A stretch of DNA of 33,216 nt, taken from the NCBI GenBank assembly GCA_045598945.1, contig JAZRVD010000131.1:1-33216 (forward strand), read 5' to 3'. This DNA comes from Colimorpha sp045598945. Its GTDB lineage: Bacteria > Bacteroidota > Bacteroidia > Bacteroidales > P3. Made by a program: the position numbers and the translations under genes. This document shows positions 7,375 to 16,700 of the stretch, piece by piece. The notes under the pieces are model-generated. The model saw only the letters and a list, made by a program, of their open reading frames with translations, was not told the origin of the DNA and ran no database searches. Within the stretch, counting starts at the first letter, position 1; every line of letters begins with the position of its first letter.

Positions 7375-8163
7375 CTACCATTCGCATTTAGGAAGATTAA
7401 AGACTTTCTGGATTTCAGTAATCGCTTCTGGCTTCATACCTTCTGGAGCCTGTCCCATAGCGCACGAAGCCATATATATCTGAGCTGCCTTGTTGAGAAC
7501 ATCTATTTGGTCGAAAGCCTCGATGATGTCTCTACCTACCGAGAACACGCCATGCTTTTCCCACAGGACGACATCGTGCTTCCTGACCTCTTGCAAAGTG
7601 GCATCGGCCAAGATCTGACTGCCCGGCAGAGCATAAGGGACCACACCAATACCACGAGGGGCGAAGGCGAGAGTCTCCGGAATCATAGACCAGAGCAGCT
7701 GAGTGAGGACTTTACCATCCAAGAAACGTTGCTGATGGCTCATGGCGACAAGCTCGATAGGGTGTGTATGAAGAGTAGCAGTGCAGACGCTGCCCAAAGA
7801 GAGCAGATAGTTATGCAACTCGAGATGCGAGGGCAGTTCGCTGGTAGGCATCAATGGCTTGCGGTCGATAATGTCATAATGCTCGGCATCGTTGCAGATG
7901 CGAATGATGACGCCGTTGTGCATAGGCTTCTTGGCAAGGTCGCGCATACGCATGCCTGTAGCCTTGACATAAAAGAGATTGCCTGGCAGAGCATCCAGTT
8001 TCTTGCCAATAGGCAGACGAGCGACAAGAGGGTCAGCATGCATAAGATTGCCACCTGCGACATTGGTGATATTGACAGTAAGGTTGCCGCCATTGCGTTC
8101 AGCCCAGCCTTTTTGCCAAAGGTATCCCGCCACATCGGCGATATTTTCAATGGTTTTTTGCAT
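7375..8163 (-). CDS. rhaD: L-rhamnulose-1-phosphate aldolase
   Basis: This is a 262-residue class II aldolase that splits rhamnulose-1-phosphate into dihydroxyacetone phosphate and L-lactaldehyde. Zinc ligands are visible as LHTHP (His132, His134) and WEKHG (His204). The catalytic Glu is in PSHLELH (Glu115), and the phosphate-binding region NGGNLTVNI lies at about residues 24-32. The size fits RhaD. It is the last gene of rhaB-rhaA-rhaT-rhaD, all on the minus strand, followed by a strong terminator. The ATG at 8163 starts MQKTIENIADVAGYLWQKGW, the expected N-terminal helix. L-fuculose-1-phosphate aldolase is the only close alternative, and the neighbours argue against it. Confidence 0.95.
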   Translation of the reverse strand: MQKTIENIADVAGYLWQKGWAERNGGNLTVNITNVAGGNLMHADPLVARLPIGKKLDALPGNLFYVKATGMRMRDLAKKPMHNGVIIRICNDAEHYDIIDRKPLMPTSELPSHLELHNYLLSLGSVCTATLHTHPIELVAMSHQQRFLDGKVLTQLLWSMIPETLAFAPRGIGVVPYALPGSQILADATLQEVRKHDVVLWEKHGVFSVGRDIIEAFDQIDVLNKAAQIYMASCAMGQAPEGMKPEAITEIQKVFNLPKCEW

Positions 8164-8199
8164 GATAAAAAGAATATGATATGCAACAATAAAAAAACA

Positions 8200-9213
8200 C
8201 TACAAGATATAAGGCACAAAACAGCTGACGATAAGAACTACGATGCCCACGACAAGGAGTGCAATAGTCTGCGGCTTGCAGCCTTTCCACTCCTTGAGGA
8301 CAATGCCCCACACATTGGAAAAGGTAACATTGAGAGCCATAAGAATGCACCAGCTGAAGGTGATAAGCGCCGAGCCTTCGGTGAAGAAGCCCTTGCCGAG
8401 AGAAAGGGCAAAGAACTGAGTGTACCACAATATACCCGCCAAAGCACAGAAGAGAATATTGTTGCTCCAAAGCGAGCCGTCGGCATAGTCGGAGAAGCTG
8501 TTGTTGCGCTTGTTTTGATAGAGACAATATACCGCATTGGTAAGGAAGCCGCCAAAAGTAACCAACATGGTGGCAGGCAGAGAGGCGAAAAGAGGCGAGG
8601 TGCCTTCAAGCTTCAACTCCTCGCCGTAGCCGAGTCCAACGTTAAAACAGGCGCTCATAAAACCTGCAAGCAGAGCTACCACAAGGCCTTTGGTAAGATT
8701 GAAATCCTTGACGGCGGCGCGTTTTTCCTCATCGGATAGCGTGGCGCTCTTCTTGCCGCCAGCGATACCGATGATAGCAATGCCCACAAGAGTAACTACG
8801 ACACCAATGATGACAGACATAGTGATGTCTTGCGTTTTACCAGTGAAAAGCGGTGTAAGCAGAGTGCCAAGAGCGGCACAAGTGCCAAGAGCAATACTTT
8901 GTCCCATAGCCACGCCAAGATAGCGCATAGAGAGTCCGAAGGTGAGACCGCCGACACCCCACAAGACACCGAAGAGAATGGTGAGCAGAGTGTTGCGAGG
9001 AGACTGCATAAAGATAGAGAACAGTTCAGAGAATGAATGTCCGTCGGGGACAGAGAGCAAGGCGCCGATGATAGGGAATACAAGCCAAGCGAAGACGCCC
9101 TGGACAAGCCAATAGCTCTCCCAACGCCAAGAGCGGATCTTGTTGATAGGCACATAGCTGCTACTCTGGCAGAAAGCCCCAAGAGCTATAATAAGCAAAC
9201 CGAAGATAACCAT
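8200..9213 (-). CDS. rhaT: L-rhamnose/proton symporter
   Basis: This is a 337-residue, very hydrophobic protein with about ten predicted membrane segments, the RhaT pattern. Recognisable stretches are IRSWRWESYWLVQGVFAWLV near residue 30 and LRYLG/SMRYLGVAMGQSIALG around residue 100. It should import L-rhamnose across the inner membrane with protons. It lies between the isomerase and aldolase genes of the rhamnose operon, with short spacers on both sides (22 nt after rhaA and 36 nt before rhaD). Its first codon gives MVIFGLLIIALGAFCQSSSYVP, a natural first transmembrane segment. Confidence 0.94.
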   Translation of the reverse strand: MVIFGLLIIALGAFCQSSSYVPINKIRSWRWESYWLVQGVFAWLVFPIIGALLSVPDGHSFSELFSIFMQSPRNTLLTILFGVLWGVGGLTFGLSMRYLGVAMGQSIALGTCAALGTLLTPLFTGKTQDITMSVIIGVVVTLVGIAIIGIAGGKKSATLSDEEKRAAVKDFNLTKGLVVALLAGFMSACFNVGLGYGEELKLEGTSPLFASLPATMLVTFGGFLTNAVYCLYQNKRNNSFSDYADGSLWSNNILFCALAGILWYTQFFALSLGKGFFTEGSALITFSWCILMALNVTFSNVWGIVLKEWKGCKPQTIALLVVGIVVLIVSCFVPYIL

Positions 9214-9235
9214 AAGCGAAAAAAAATATTAAAGA

Positions 9236-10486
9236 TTAACGGCGAGAAGTAACCTCGCGTTCGTAAGCTTCGATCTGAGCGATAAAATCAGAGCCCACAG
9301 GGACATTGCTGCGACGGCAGAACTCATCATAGACAGCGCCCCAAGGCATAGCCTTGGCCTCTTCGAGACGTGCAAGAAGCTGGAAGCCGCGTTGATGGAG
9401 TTCATCATCGCGCAGCGTGGCCGGTTCGAGCAGAGCACGCGTCATGCACTTTTGAGCGGCACGGCTACCGATGACATAGGCGCCAATACGATTGATAGAG
9501 CCATCGAAATAGTCGAGACCATAATGTACGCGGTTGAGAGCACCAGCACGAACGATTTCGGAGAAAAGCTCCTGGGTGGCATCGTCCATGATGGTAACAT
9601 GGTCAGAGTCCCAACGAACAGGACGGCTGACATGCAGCATAAGTTCAGGGACAAAGAGAAGGAGTGCGCTGACCTTGTCGGCAGGACTCTCAGTAGGATG
9701 ATAATGACCGGTATCGATAGTAGGGATAATGCCATGCTTGGCAGCATAGGCGGTGTAAAAATCGTGAGAGCCGACAGTAAAGCTTTCGAGACCGATACCG
9801 AAGACTTTACCTTCTACACAGTCCTTCATATTGTGGAGTTTCTCAGCGAAGATAGTGTCGAGACTCTCGCAAAGGAGCTGACGATAGTTGTAATGATTGA
9901 CCGAAAGGTCCTTGCAACCGTCGTGCACCCATACATTCAAGATACAAGGGTCGCCTTGCTCCTTGCCGATAACCTCGGCAATATGACGACAACGGATTGT
10001 ATGGTCTATCCAAAAATCGCGTATCGCCTTGTCGGGATTGGCGAGAGTGAGATTGCCACTCTTGGGATGCGAGAAACTTGTAGAATTGAAATCAAGGAAA
10101 GTGTTATGCTCCTTGCCCCAATCCATCCAGCTTTGGAAATGCGAAGGGAGGCATTCGTTGCGGTCGACAACCTTGCCTTGAAAATCGCCATAAATCTCAT
10201 GCAGATTGAGACGATGCGTGCCAGGTATAAGGCTCTTGGCCATAAGGATATCGGCACGAAGCTCATCGATATTGCGAGCCTTGCCTGGGTAATTGCCCGT
10301 TACGCTAATGCCGCCATCGAGAGTGCCAGCCTGAAGTTCGAAGCCAGCTACATCGTCGGCTTGCCAGCAGTGCATAGAGAGGTGGAAATCATTGAGCTGA
10401 GAGATAACCTTCTCAGTATCGACGCCTAATTCGGCGTAACGTTCACGAGCAATGCTATAAGCATTGACAACTTGAGACTCTTTCAT
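9236..10486 (-). CDS. rhaA: L-rhamnose isomerase
   Basis: The protein has 416 residues, the usual size. It converts L-rhamnose to L-rhamnulose in the cytoplasm using Mn2+. Diagnostic segments are FHLSMHCWQADDVAGFE (about residues 30-46), the metal-site region GLESFTVGSHDFY, and IPTIDTGHYHPTESPADK, followed by HVSRPVRWDSDHV. It is preceded 18 nt upstream by the kinase gene rhaB and followed by rhaT, so rhamnose conversion, phosphorylation, uptake and cleavage are encoded together. The start ATG at 10486 gives MKESQVVNAYSIARERYAELG, the normal N-terminus. Confidence 0.96.
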   Translation of the reverse strand: MKESQVVNAYSIARERYAELGVDTEKVISQLNDFHLSMHCWQADDVAGFELQAGTLDGGISVTGNYPGKARNIDELRADILMAKSLIPGTHRLNLHEIYGDFQGKVVDRNECLPSHFQSWMDWGKEHNTFLDFNSTSFSHPKSGNLTLANPDKAIRDFWIDHTIRCRHIAEVIGKEQGDPCILNVWVHDGCKDLSVNHYNYRQLLCESLDTIFAEKLHNMKDCVEGKVFGIGLESFTVGSHDFYTAYAAKHGIIPTIDTGHYHPTESPADKVSALLLFVPELMLHVSRPVRWDSDHVTIMDDATQELFSEIVRAGALNRVHYGLDYFDGSINRIGAYVIGSRAAQKCMTRALLEPATLRDDELHQRGFQLLARLEEAKAMPWGAVYDEFCRRSNVPVGSDFIAQIEAYEREVTSRR

Positions 10487-10504
10487 ATATATAAAGCATT
10501 AAAA

Positions 10505-11923
10505 TTAGACTTGAGGACTATACGTTTTTAAGGAAACGGAACGTACAGATAGAGAGTGCATCTGCGCGAGGTCGTGGCAAAGGCCAGCGGCGACCATCTG
10601 CAGCATGATATTGCCCATGGCAGTAGCCTCGACAGGACCTGTGATGACAGGCAAACGCAGAGCATTAGCGGTGAGCTGCATAAGGAAAGCATTTTGAGAA
10701 CCACCTCCGATAACATGCAGACGCGAGATATTGACAGGCGAGATTTGGCGTAGCATATCCACCACTTCGGCATAACGATGAGCAAGACTCTCGAATATAA
10801 GACGCGTGGTTTGAGCGTAGCCTTGCGGCTGAGTCATGTTGTGGTCGGAGCAATAGCTGTTGATAGCCTGCAGCATAGAGGAAGGATTGGCAAAACGCTC
10901 GTCGTCGGGGTTGATAATAGAGCCGCACGACTGAGCCTTGGCGGCATGGTCGCAGAGAATAGCGACATCGTCAGGAGCATCGGACCACTCGGCACGGCAG
11001 CGCTCGAAGATCCACAAGCCGCAGATATTTCTAAGCAGACGAGTAGTGCCAAAGACGCCGCCTTCGTTGGTGAAATTGAACTTGAAGGTCTGCTCGTTGA
11101 TAACCGGCTGAGGAGCCTCGACACCCAGGAGCGACCAAGTGCCACAGCTGAGATAAGCAAAATTGGCATCGACAGAGGGGACAGCGGCGACAGCACTTGC
11201 AGTGTCATGACCAGCCACAGCGACGACAGGCAACGCGCCCAAGCCGGTAAGCTGCTGAACAGCTGGAGAGAGAGAGCCGACGACCTGGCCTGGCTGAACA
11301 AGTCTACCAAAATGATGTTCTGTGAGCTGAAGATGACGCAAGATGTCCTTGTCGAGACAACCAGTGCGAGCATCCATCATCTGACTGGTAGATAGAATAG
11401 TGTGCTCGCAGACAGCTTCGCCAGTAAGCATATAGGTCAAAGCATCGGGGATGAAAAGGAACTTATCGGCAGCAAGGAAAGCGCTGTCGTTGGCGCGCCT
11501 CTGCTGAGCAAACTGAAAAAGAGAATTGATATTCATAAACTGTATACCCGTAGAATGGTATACGTCGTCTTTAGGCATCTGCTTGAAGAAGTCATCCATA
11601 ATGCCATGCGTGGTATATGGGTCGCGATAGCAATAAGGATTGCGAAGAGGTAGACCATCGGCACCAAAAGGTACAAAGTCGACCCCCCAAGTGTCGATGC
11701 CAATGCTATGGATAGGAATATTGTCGGTGGCACACTGACGCAAAGCATCGATAACATGACGATAAAGTGCGAAGATGTCCCAAAAATAATGTTCGCCCAG
11801 CTGAATGATATGATTTGGGAAACGCGTAAGCTCGCGCTGTTGCAAAGTGTCGCCATCGTAGACGCCCAAGACAGTGCGTCCGCTGGTAGCTCCTAAATCG
11901 ATAGACAGAAAGGTATAATTCAT
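10505..11923 (-). CDS. rhaB: Rhamnulokinase (FGGY family)
   Basis: The protein has 472 residues from the ATG at 11923 (MNYTFLSIDLGATSGRTVLG). An upstream in-frame start at 11962 would add 13 residues lacking family character and overlap the end of the preceding gene region, so it is rejected. It phosphorylates L-rhamnulose to rhamnulose-1-phosphate. FGGY-kinase features are the N-terminal phosphate loop SIDLGATSGR, GIDTWGVDFV at about residue 75, the ATP-domain segment VAGHDTASAVAAVP, and HVIGGGSQNAFLMQLTANAL near the C-terminus. It heads the rhamnose genes, only 45 nt downstream of the DUF4249-like gene. No AraC-type rhamnose regulator is in the window and I see no clear promoter in the gap. 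Confidence 0.94.
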   Translation of the reverse strand: MNYTFLSIDLGATSGRTVLGVYDGDTLQQRELTRFPNHIIQLGEHYFWDIFALYRHVIDALRQCATDNIPIHSIGIDTWGVDFVPFGADGLPLRNPYCYRDPYTTHGIMDDFFKQMPKDDVYHSTGIQFMNINSLFQFAQQRRANDSAFLAADKFLFIPDALTYMLTGEAVCEHTILSTSQMMDARTGCLDKDILRHLQLTEHHFGRLVQPGQVVGSLSPAVQQLTGLGALPVVAVAGHDTASAVAAVPSVDANFAYLSCGTWSLLGVEAPQPVINEQTFKFNFTNEGGVFGTTRLLRNICGLWIFERCRAEWSDAPDDVAILCDHAAKAQSCGSIINPDDERFANPSSMLQAINSYCSDHNMTQPQGYAQTTRLIFESLAHRYAEVVDMLRQISPVNISRLHVIGGGSQNAFLMQLTANALRLPVITGPVEATAMGNIMLQMVAAGLCHDLAQMHSLSVRSVSLKTYSPQV

Positions 11924-11968
11924 AATACAAAAAAGTTTATTGTTCGCTTTTACTATGCTCATGGCTTA

Positions 11969-13024
11969 TCAAAGACTTTTAATCGGTTCAAAGCCAACGT
12001 TCAGCTGTTCGAGCATATAGTGCATGCCCGATGGCGGCGCATCGGACTTGTCGGCCAAGACAGTGTCGACAAGATGTGTACGGCGAGCGCCAAAGACCCC
12101 CACCCCACCCACTATATTGGAATAAGGCTGATTGTCCTGAACGAGCGAAGAGCGAGCGGCATGGATAGAATTGAGATAAGCATGAAAATCCTCGTTGCAG
12201 ACAGACAGCGAGATGACGACAGAGTCGACAAAAAGCTTAGGCTCTACATCAGATACAAAAGCATTGTCAATATTGAGGAAATAGGCGTACTGCGAGACCG
12301 AGACGCTAAGCTTAGACTGCGAGAGGTTGCTGACAACATTGAAAGCAGGCATAGAGACAGAATGTATCTCGCAAGGGTTGGAGGCGTAACGGTAGAGAAA
12401 AGAGACAGAGGGCTGATAGCGCCTTCCGCCCTCGAATGTACACCACTCTACCAGACAAGACTGATTGCGACGAAAATTAAAAGTGCCTGCGCTATTGGAG
12501 TTGATAGAGGCGAGCCAACGGTCCTGTTTGGCATCGCCGACAAGAGTTGTAGTGGCAGTAGTGATAATGCGAGAAGAGACAGCATCTTCGACGACGAGCT
12601 GATACAAGAGGCCTGGCTGGAGGTCGCCGGGCTGATTGACATGACAATAGACAGGCTGGAAAGGGAAGGCAAAAGGGCCAGCAGGCTTGTCGTCGAGAAG
12701 AAGATACTGGCAGTCGAGACGACGGAGCGGAGCATTGCCGGAGTGCATGGCCTGCTCATCGTTCCACACATTGATAAAGACATTGAGAGCTCCCTGAGGA
12801 TAGTTAGAGCTGTCGGCAATAGAGGCATAATCCTTGAGATTGCCGGATCCGAGATAACATTTTTGCACCCTGACAAAAGTAAGGCTGTCGTCTTGATCGA
12901 GAAGGCAATATACGGCGGGGATCTCCTTCCAGTCGGCGTTGGGCGAGAAGTCGGCCTTGCAGGTAAACAACGACAGGCAGAACAGAGGCAACGAGAATAG
13001 AGCAAACTTAGAGAAAAGAGACAT
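11969..13024 (-). CDS. Surface lipoprotein, DUF4249-like
   Basis: The protein has 351 residues from the ATG at 13024, where the signal peptide MSLFSKFALFSLPLFCLSLF leads to a lipobox ending in Cys22 (LFTC). The upstream in-frame start at 13075 adds an unlikely Cys-rich extension and is rejected. The mature part is beta-rich, with segments such as IPAVYCLLDQDDSLTFVRVQKCYLG and LLYQLVVEDAVSSRIITTATTTLV that resemble the N-terminal part of DUF4249 outer-membrane-associated lipoproteins of Bacteroidetes. No enzymatic motif is seen. It starts 11 nt after tcdA on the same strand. The DUF4249 assignment is from the general pattern; the lipoprotein call is firmer. Confidence 0.65.
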   Translation of the reverse strand: MSLFSKFALFSLPLFCLSLFTCKADFSPNADWKEIPAVYCLLDQDDSLTFVRVQKCYLGSGNLKDYASIADSSNYPQGALNVFINVWNDEQAMHSGNAPLRRLDCQYLLLDDKPAGPFAFPFQPVYCHVNQPGDLQPGLLYQLVVEDAVSSRIITTATTTLVGDAKQDRWLASINSNSAGTFNFRRNQSCLVEWCTFEGGRRYQPSVSFLYRYASNPCEIHSVSMPAFNVVSNLSQSKLSVSVSQYAYFLNIDNAFVSDVEPKLFVDSVVISLSVCNEDFHAYLNSIHAARSSLVQDNQPYSNIVGGVGVFGARRTHLVDTVLADKSDAPPSGMHYMLEQLNVGFEPIKSL

Positions 13025-13035
13025 ACGATATACTT

Positions 13036-13755
13036 TTATACACCCACAATAGAACGAATGACAACAGAGGCGCATGCGCAGCCGAAGAGAGGTGGAAGAT
13101 AGGAGACGGTGCCAATAGTGGTACGCTTGTTTTGAGAAGGGTCGTCGACGACGGCAGAGGGGTTGGTCTTCTCAGTAGAAAATACAGCGGTGATGCCATC
13201 GGAGACGCCAAGCTTGTGCAGACGTTTGCGGACTACGGCGGCAAGCGGACAGGTATGGCTCTTGGAGATATCAGCAATCTGCAAAGCCATTGGGTCGACC
13301 TTGCCAGCGCTACCCATAGAGCTGACGACAGGCAAAGCAAGCTGACGACAATGATAGAGGAGAAAAACTTTTGGCGAGAGGGTGTCGATAGCATCGACGA
13401 CATAATCGAAACGGCACTCGTTGAGCAACGAAATCATAGCCTCGTCGCGCAAGAAGAGATAGCGAGCATCGACAACGCACTGAGGGTTGATGTCGGCAAA
13501 ACGCTCCTTGAAAAGCAATGCTTTGGAGTCGCCGACAGTAGACTGCATGGCTATAAGCTGGCGGTTGAGATTGGATGCGCTGACAGTATCGCCGTCGACA
13601 ATGGTAAGAGTGCCTACACCAGCACGGCACAACATCTCGGCAGCATAGCCACCCACACCGCCAAGACCTACCACGAGGACATGAGCCCGGCGGAGACGCT
13701 CGACACCATCGGGAGAAAGCAGAAGTTCGGTACGGCTATAAATATTCTCTTCCAA
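13036..13755 (-). CDS. tcdA: tRNA threonylcarbamoyladenosine dehydratase (E1-like)
   Basis: This is a 239-residue ThiF/E1-like protein. The Rossmann motif VLVVGLGGVGGYAAEMLCRAG is near the N-terminus, followed by IVDGDTVSASNLNRQL, the ATP-binding Asp/Asn/Arg cluster, and later YVVDAIDTLSPK. TcdA cyclises t6A at position 37 of tRNAs to ct6A using ATP. No ATG lies near the front. The longest frame opens at a TTG (13788) inside the preceding gene; I prefer the TTG at 13755, giving (M)EENIYSRTELLL, the family-like N-terminus, and a 10-nt gap after the GH2 gene. It lies within the minus-strand run GH2-tcdA-lipoprotein. Other E1-like MoeB/ThiF roles are less likely. Confidence 0.85.
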   Translation of the reverse strand: MEENIYSRTELLLSPDGVERLRRAHVLVVGLGGVGGYAAEMLCRAGVGTLTIVDGDTVSASNLNRQLIAMQSTVGDSKALLFKERFADINPQCVVDARYLFLRDEAMISLLNECRFDYVVDAIDTLSPKVFLLYHCRQLALPVVSSMGSAGKVDPMALQIADISKSHTCPLAAVVRKRLHKLGVSDGITAVFSTEKTNPSAVVDDPSQNKRTTIGTVSYLPPLFGCACASVVIRSIVGV

Positions 13756-13765
13756 AACAAAAAAA

Positions 13766-16700
13766 CTATTCCATTTCCTTGATAACAATCTCGTCGGTAA
13801 GAAGCCATGGCTTCAGACCTTTGGCACGATGCCATTCTGGGATACGCCCGATACCGCGAGCCAAGACACGCACAGCCTTGACAGCGCGGCGTTCCGCCTT
13901 AACGTCGACAAGTTGAAGCGAAGAGACAGCCTGCTCTTTGTCGGCAGGACGGAAAGTGATGATAGCAGCAGCAGAGTCGGCAAAGGTAGAGCCGTCGTAG
14001 GAGAAAAACACCACCACATCGACAGGGGCGAAGATCCAAGCATCGGGATTATGAGCAAAGCGCAGCGACACCTTGTCAACATTGACAGGCTTGCTAAGCT
14101 GAAGTGTAACGCCGCAGTCGCCACCCGAAAAGCCTAACCAGCCTTGCGAGAGGTCTGCCACCTGTCCTGTCTCACCATCAAAGAGAGCATTGGCAGCATT
14201 ATGATTATATGGTGTATTGGGCTTGCGGTCGAAAGTAGAAGAGACAACATAATCGTAGTCGCACCGCAGCATAGCAGTAAACGACGGGGCGCAGCCAACG
14301 CTGAAAGCGCGCGCCTTGATAGTAGTAGAGTTTTCGATAACAAAAGGAGCAGTATAGAGCGACGAAGACTCGGAAGGGTCGGAGCCATCGAGGGTATAGT
14401 ATATAGCCACAGCCGTGTCGGGAGAAGATAGCGAGATGGTAAGCGGTGCGTTGAAACGGTCGCTGCTACGCGAGATGACCGGCATATCCAGAACATTGGA
14501 CGATGGAATAGGCAGAGCGACACGAGTGAAATCGACAGGGTCGTACTCATTCATGTCAAACCCACAGAGGTGCACTGCAAAACTGGTCTTGTGGTCAAAG
14601 ACGATGCAACGTTCGTCGATATCGGTGCCAGAGAGTGCCGAGCCTATGCCCGACAGTCGATGGTCAAGATTGATAGTCCAAAAATCATCCTCCTTGGGAT
14701 AAGACGACGAACGAGCGAGGCTATTGTCGGAGAAAGGATAGACAGAGAAAGAGAAAGAGCTATCAATCATGTCGAAAAATAGACCCACATTGTCGTTGTG
14801 CAACGACACCCAGCGCGAGCCATAGCGGCTGCCAGCCTCCTGCGGCTTAGCATAACGGAAAGATAGCGACGCAGCAGGCTTCTTGTATAGGCCATAATGT
14901 GCGGCATCGTAGCGGTCGGGATAAGACTCATATTCCGGACCCATCCACTGCACCGAAGAGAGAGACTTGTCGACAGCCACCTGCATGCCAATGCGAGGCA
15001 TAGACTTTACAGCATCGGAGGTCATAATACTATTGTTCAAGACAATATCGCCAGTGTGGAGGATAAGCATAGTTTGACGGACATCCATAAGAGTAACGCC
15101 AGCCTCGTTGGTATAACGCACCATCATATCGACAGATACCGTGAAGCTGTCGGGCTGCGAGAAAGCAATATCGGAAAGCTGTCGACGAAGAGATGCCGGG
15201 GTGAACTGCCGCCACTGACGAGCTACGGTATTAGATGACTCGTCGTTAGGAGTAGGCAGACGCCAAAAGTTGAGGGCAAGCGGCGAGGAGAGCAGCGACT
15301 TGCCGTGAAAGACATACTTTTGAAGTTCTCCAGAGACAAGGTCGACCTGCACGCTGCCAAAAGAGCCGGTAACGCCGAGCGAGAGCGGACGGTGCAACGT
15401 ATCGGCAGAATAGTCGACATGCATAGAAAGCGAATGTCGGCCGTAGTCAGGCAGGGGCTGACGACCAATACGGTCCATAGGTACAATGAACTGCTGTTCG
15501 TAAAGCAGCGTACCCTTGGGCATAGCGCCAACGGCATGCTTGAGACGCACAGAGAAGCGAATGAAAAGCTCCTCGCCAGCATAAAGTGTAAGTCTTGGCA
15601 ACTTAAGCTTGAACGCCTTACTACCGCCAGCCGACGGAAGAGCAGAGACATCGCCAGAGACTATAGATGGCTTGAGATTGGTATAGACATTATACTCCAA
15701 CACATAGTCCGCAGCAGAGAGGAAACTGCTATTATTGGAGAAAGAGAACTCGCCTGCATCGACGCTGAAAGTACGCAGAGACAAGCTGAACGAGTTGTAG
15801 AACGACTTTATTTGCGTGGCGGCGGGCTGCAGCTGACGCGAGGAGGAGAAAAGCCCTTGACGAGAGACCGTCTGACCGGAGAGGTTGAGCGAAGTATAGT
15901 CGTTCCAACAGTTTAAGAAGCCACCATAGACAGAGGAGTTGCTCTGCACGAGACACCACAAAGGAGAGAGAGAGCCGAGACTGTTGCCCGTAGTAGAGCC
16001 AAAGCTAAACAGCAGGAGAGGTCGCGACTGCTGACGGCTGAGATATTGACGCACATTGTCGCGCGAGGCATTGGAGAGAGCAATAACATCAGTATTCTCG
16101 GAATAGCCTGCACCAGAGAAGATGACAGGACGAGAACGGTCCTTCTGCTTAAGTTGCTTATACGACGCCATCATGCAGACCCCATTGTCGGGACTTTCGC
16201 CCAACGACCACATAATGATAGATGGATGATTTTTGAGCTGTTCATACATATTCTGCACACGCGATAGGAACATATTGGAGAAATTCTTATCGGTAGCGAC
16301 AGCCTTGGACTGCGTAGAATACGGGCAGAGGTTGGCATCGCATATAACATAGATGCCATACTTGTCGCAAAGATTGTAGAAATAATCGTTAGCAGGAGAG
16401 AATACAGCAGTACGCACTGCATTGACGTTGCAACGTTTCATCTGTTGCACGCACTCTTCGAGATAGGCGTAGTTCTGCACACCGTTGTCTGCCAAAGGAT
16501 AATCGACAAAGACAACGCCGTTGAGCTTGAACGGAGCGCCATTGAAAAGGATCTTATCGCCTTCAACGACAACAGAGCGGAAGCCGAAGCGCGAGCCTAC
16601 CGACTCGACGACCTGCATCTTCTCGTCGAGCAGACGAATAACAGCTGTGTAAAGATTAGGCACCTCGGCACTCCATAGACGCACATCCGGCAAATCCCTA

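Noticed and set aside
7231..8739. 502-codon open frame on the plus strand opposite mutT, rhaD and rhaT
   Set aside because: The minus-strand genes here have full family motifs. The antisense frame stays open because of their codon use and its translation shows no family features.
9392..10429. 345-codon plus-strand frame opposite rhaA
   Set aside because: It is a shadow of a clear isomerase gene; no recognisable motif or start context.
12020..13000. 326-codon plus-strand frame opposite the DUF4249-like lipoprotein
   Set aside because: The minus strand has a signal peptide and lipobox; the plus frame is a charged, low-complexity translation typical of a shadow.
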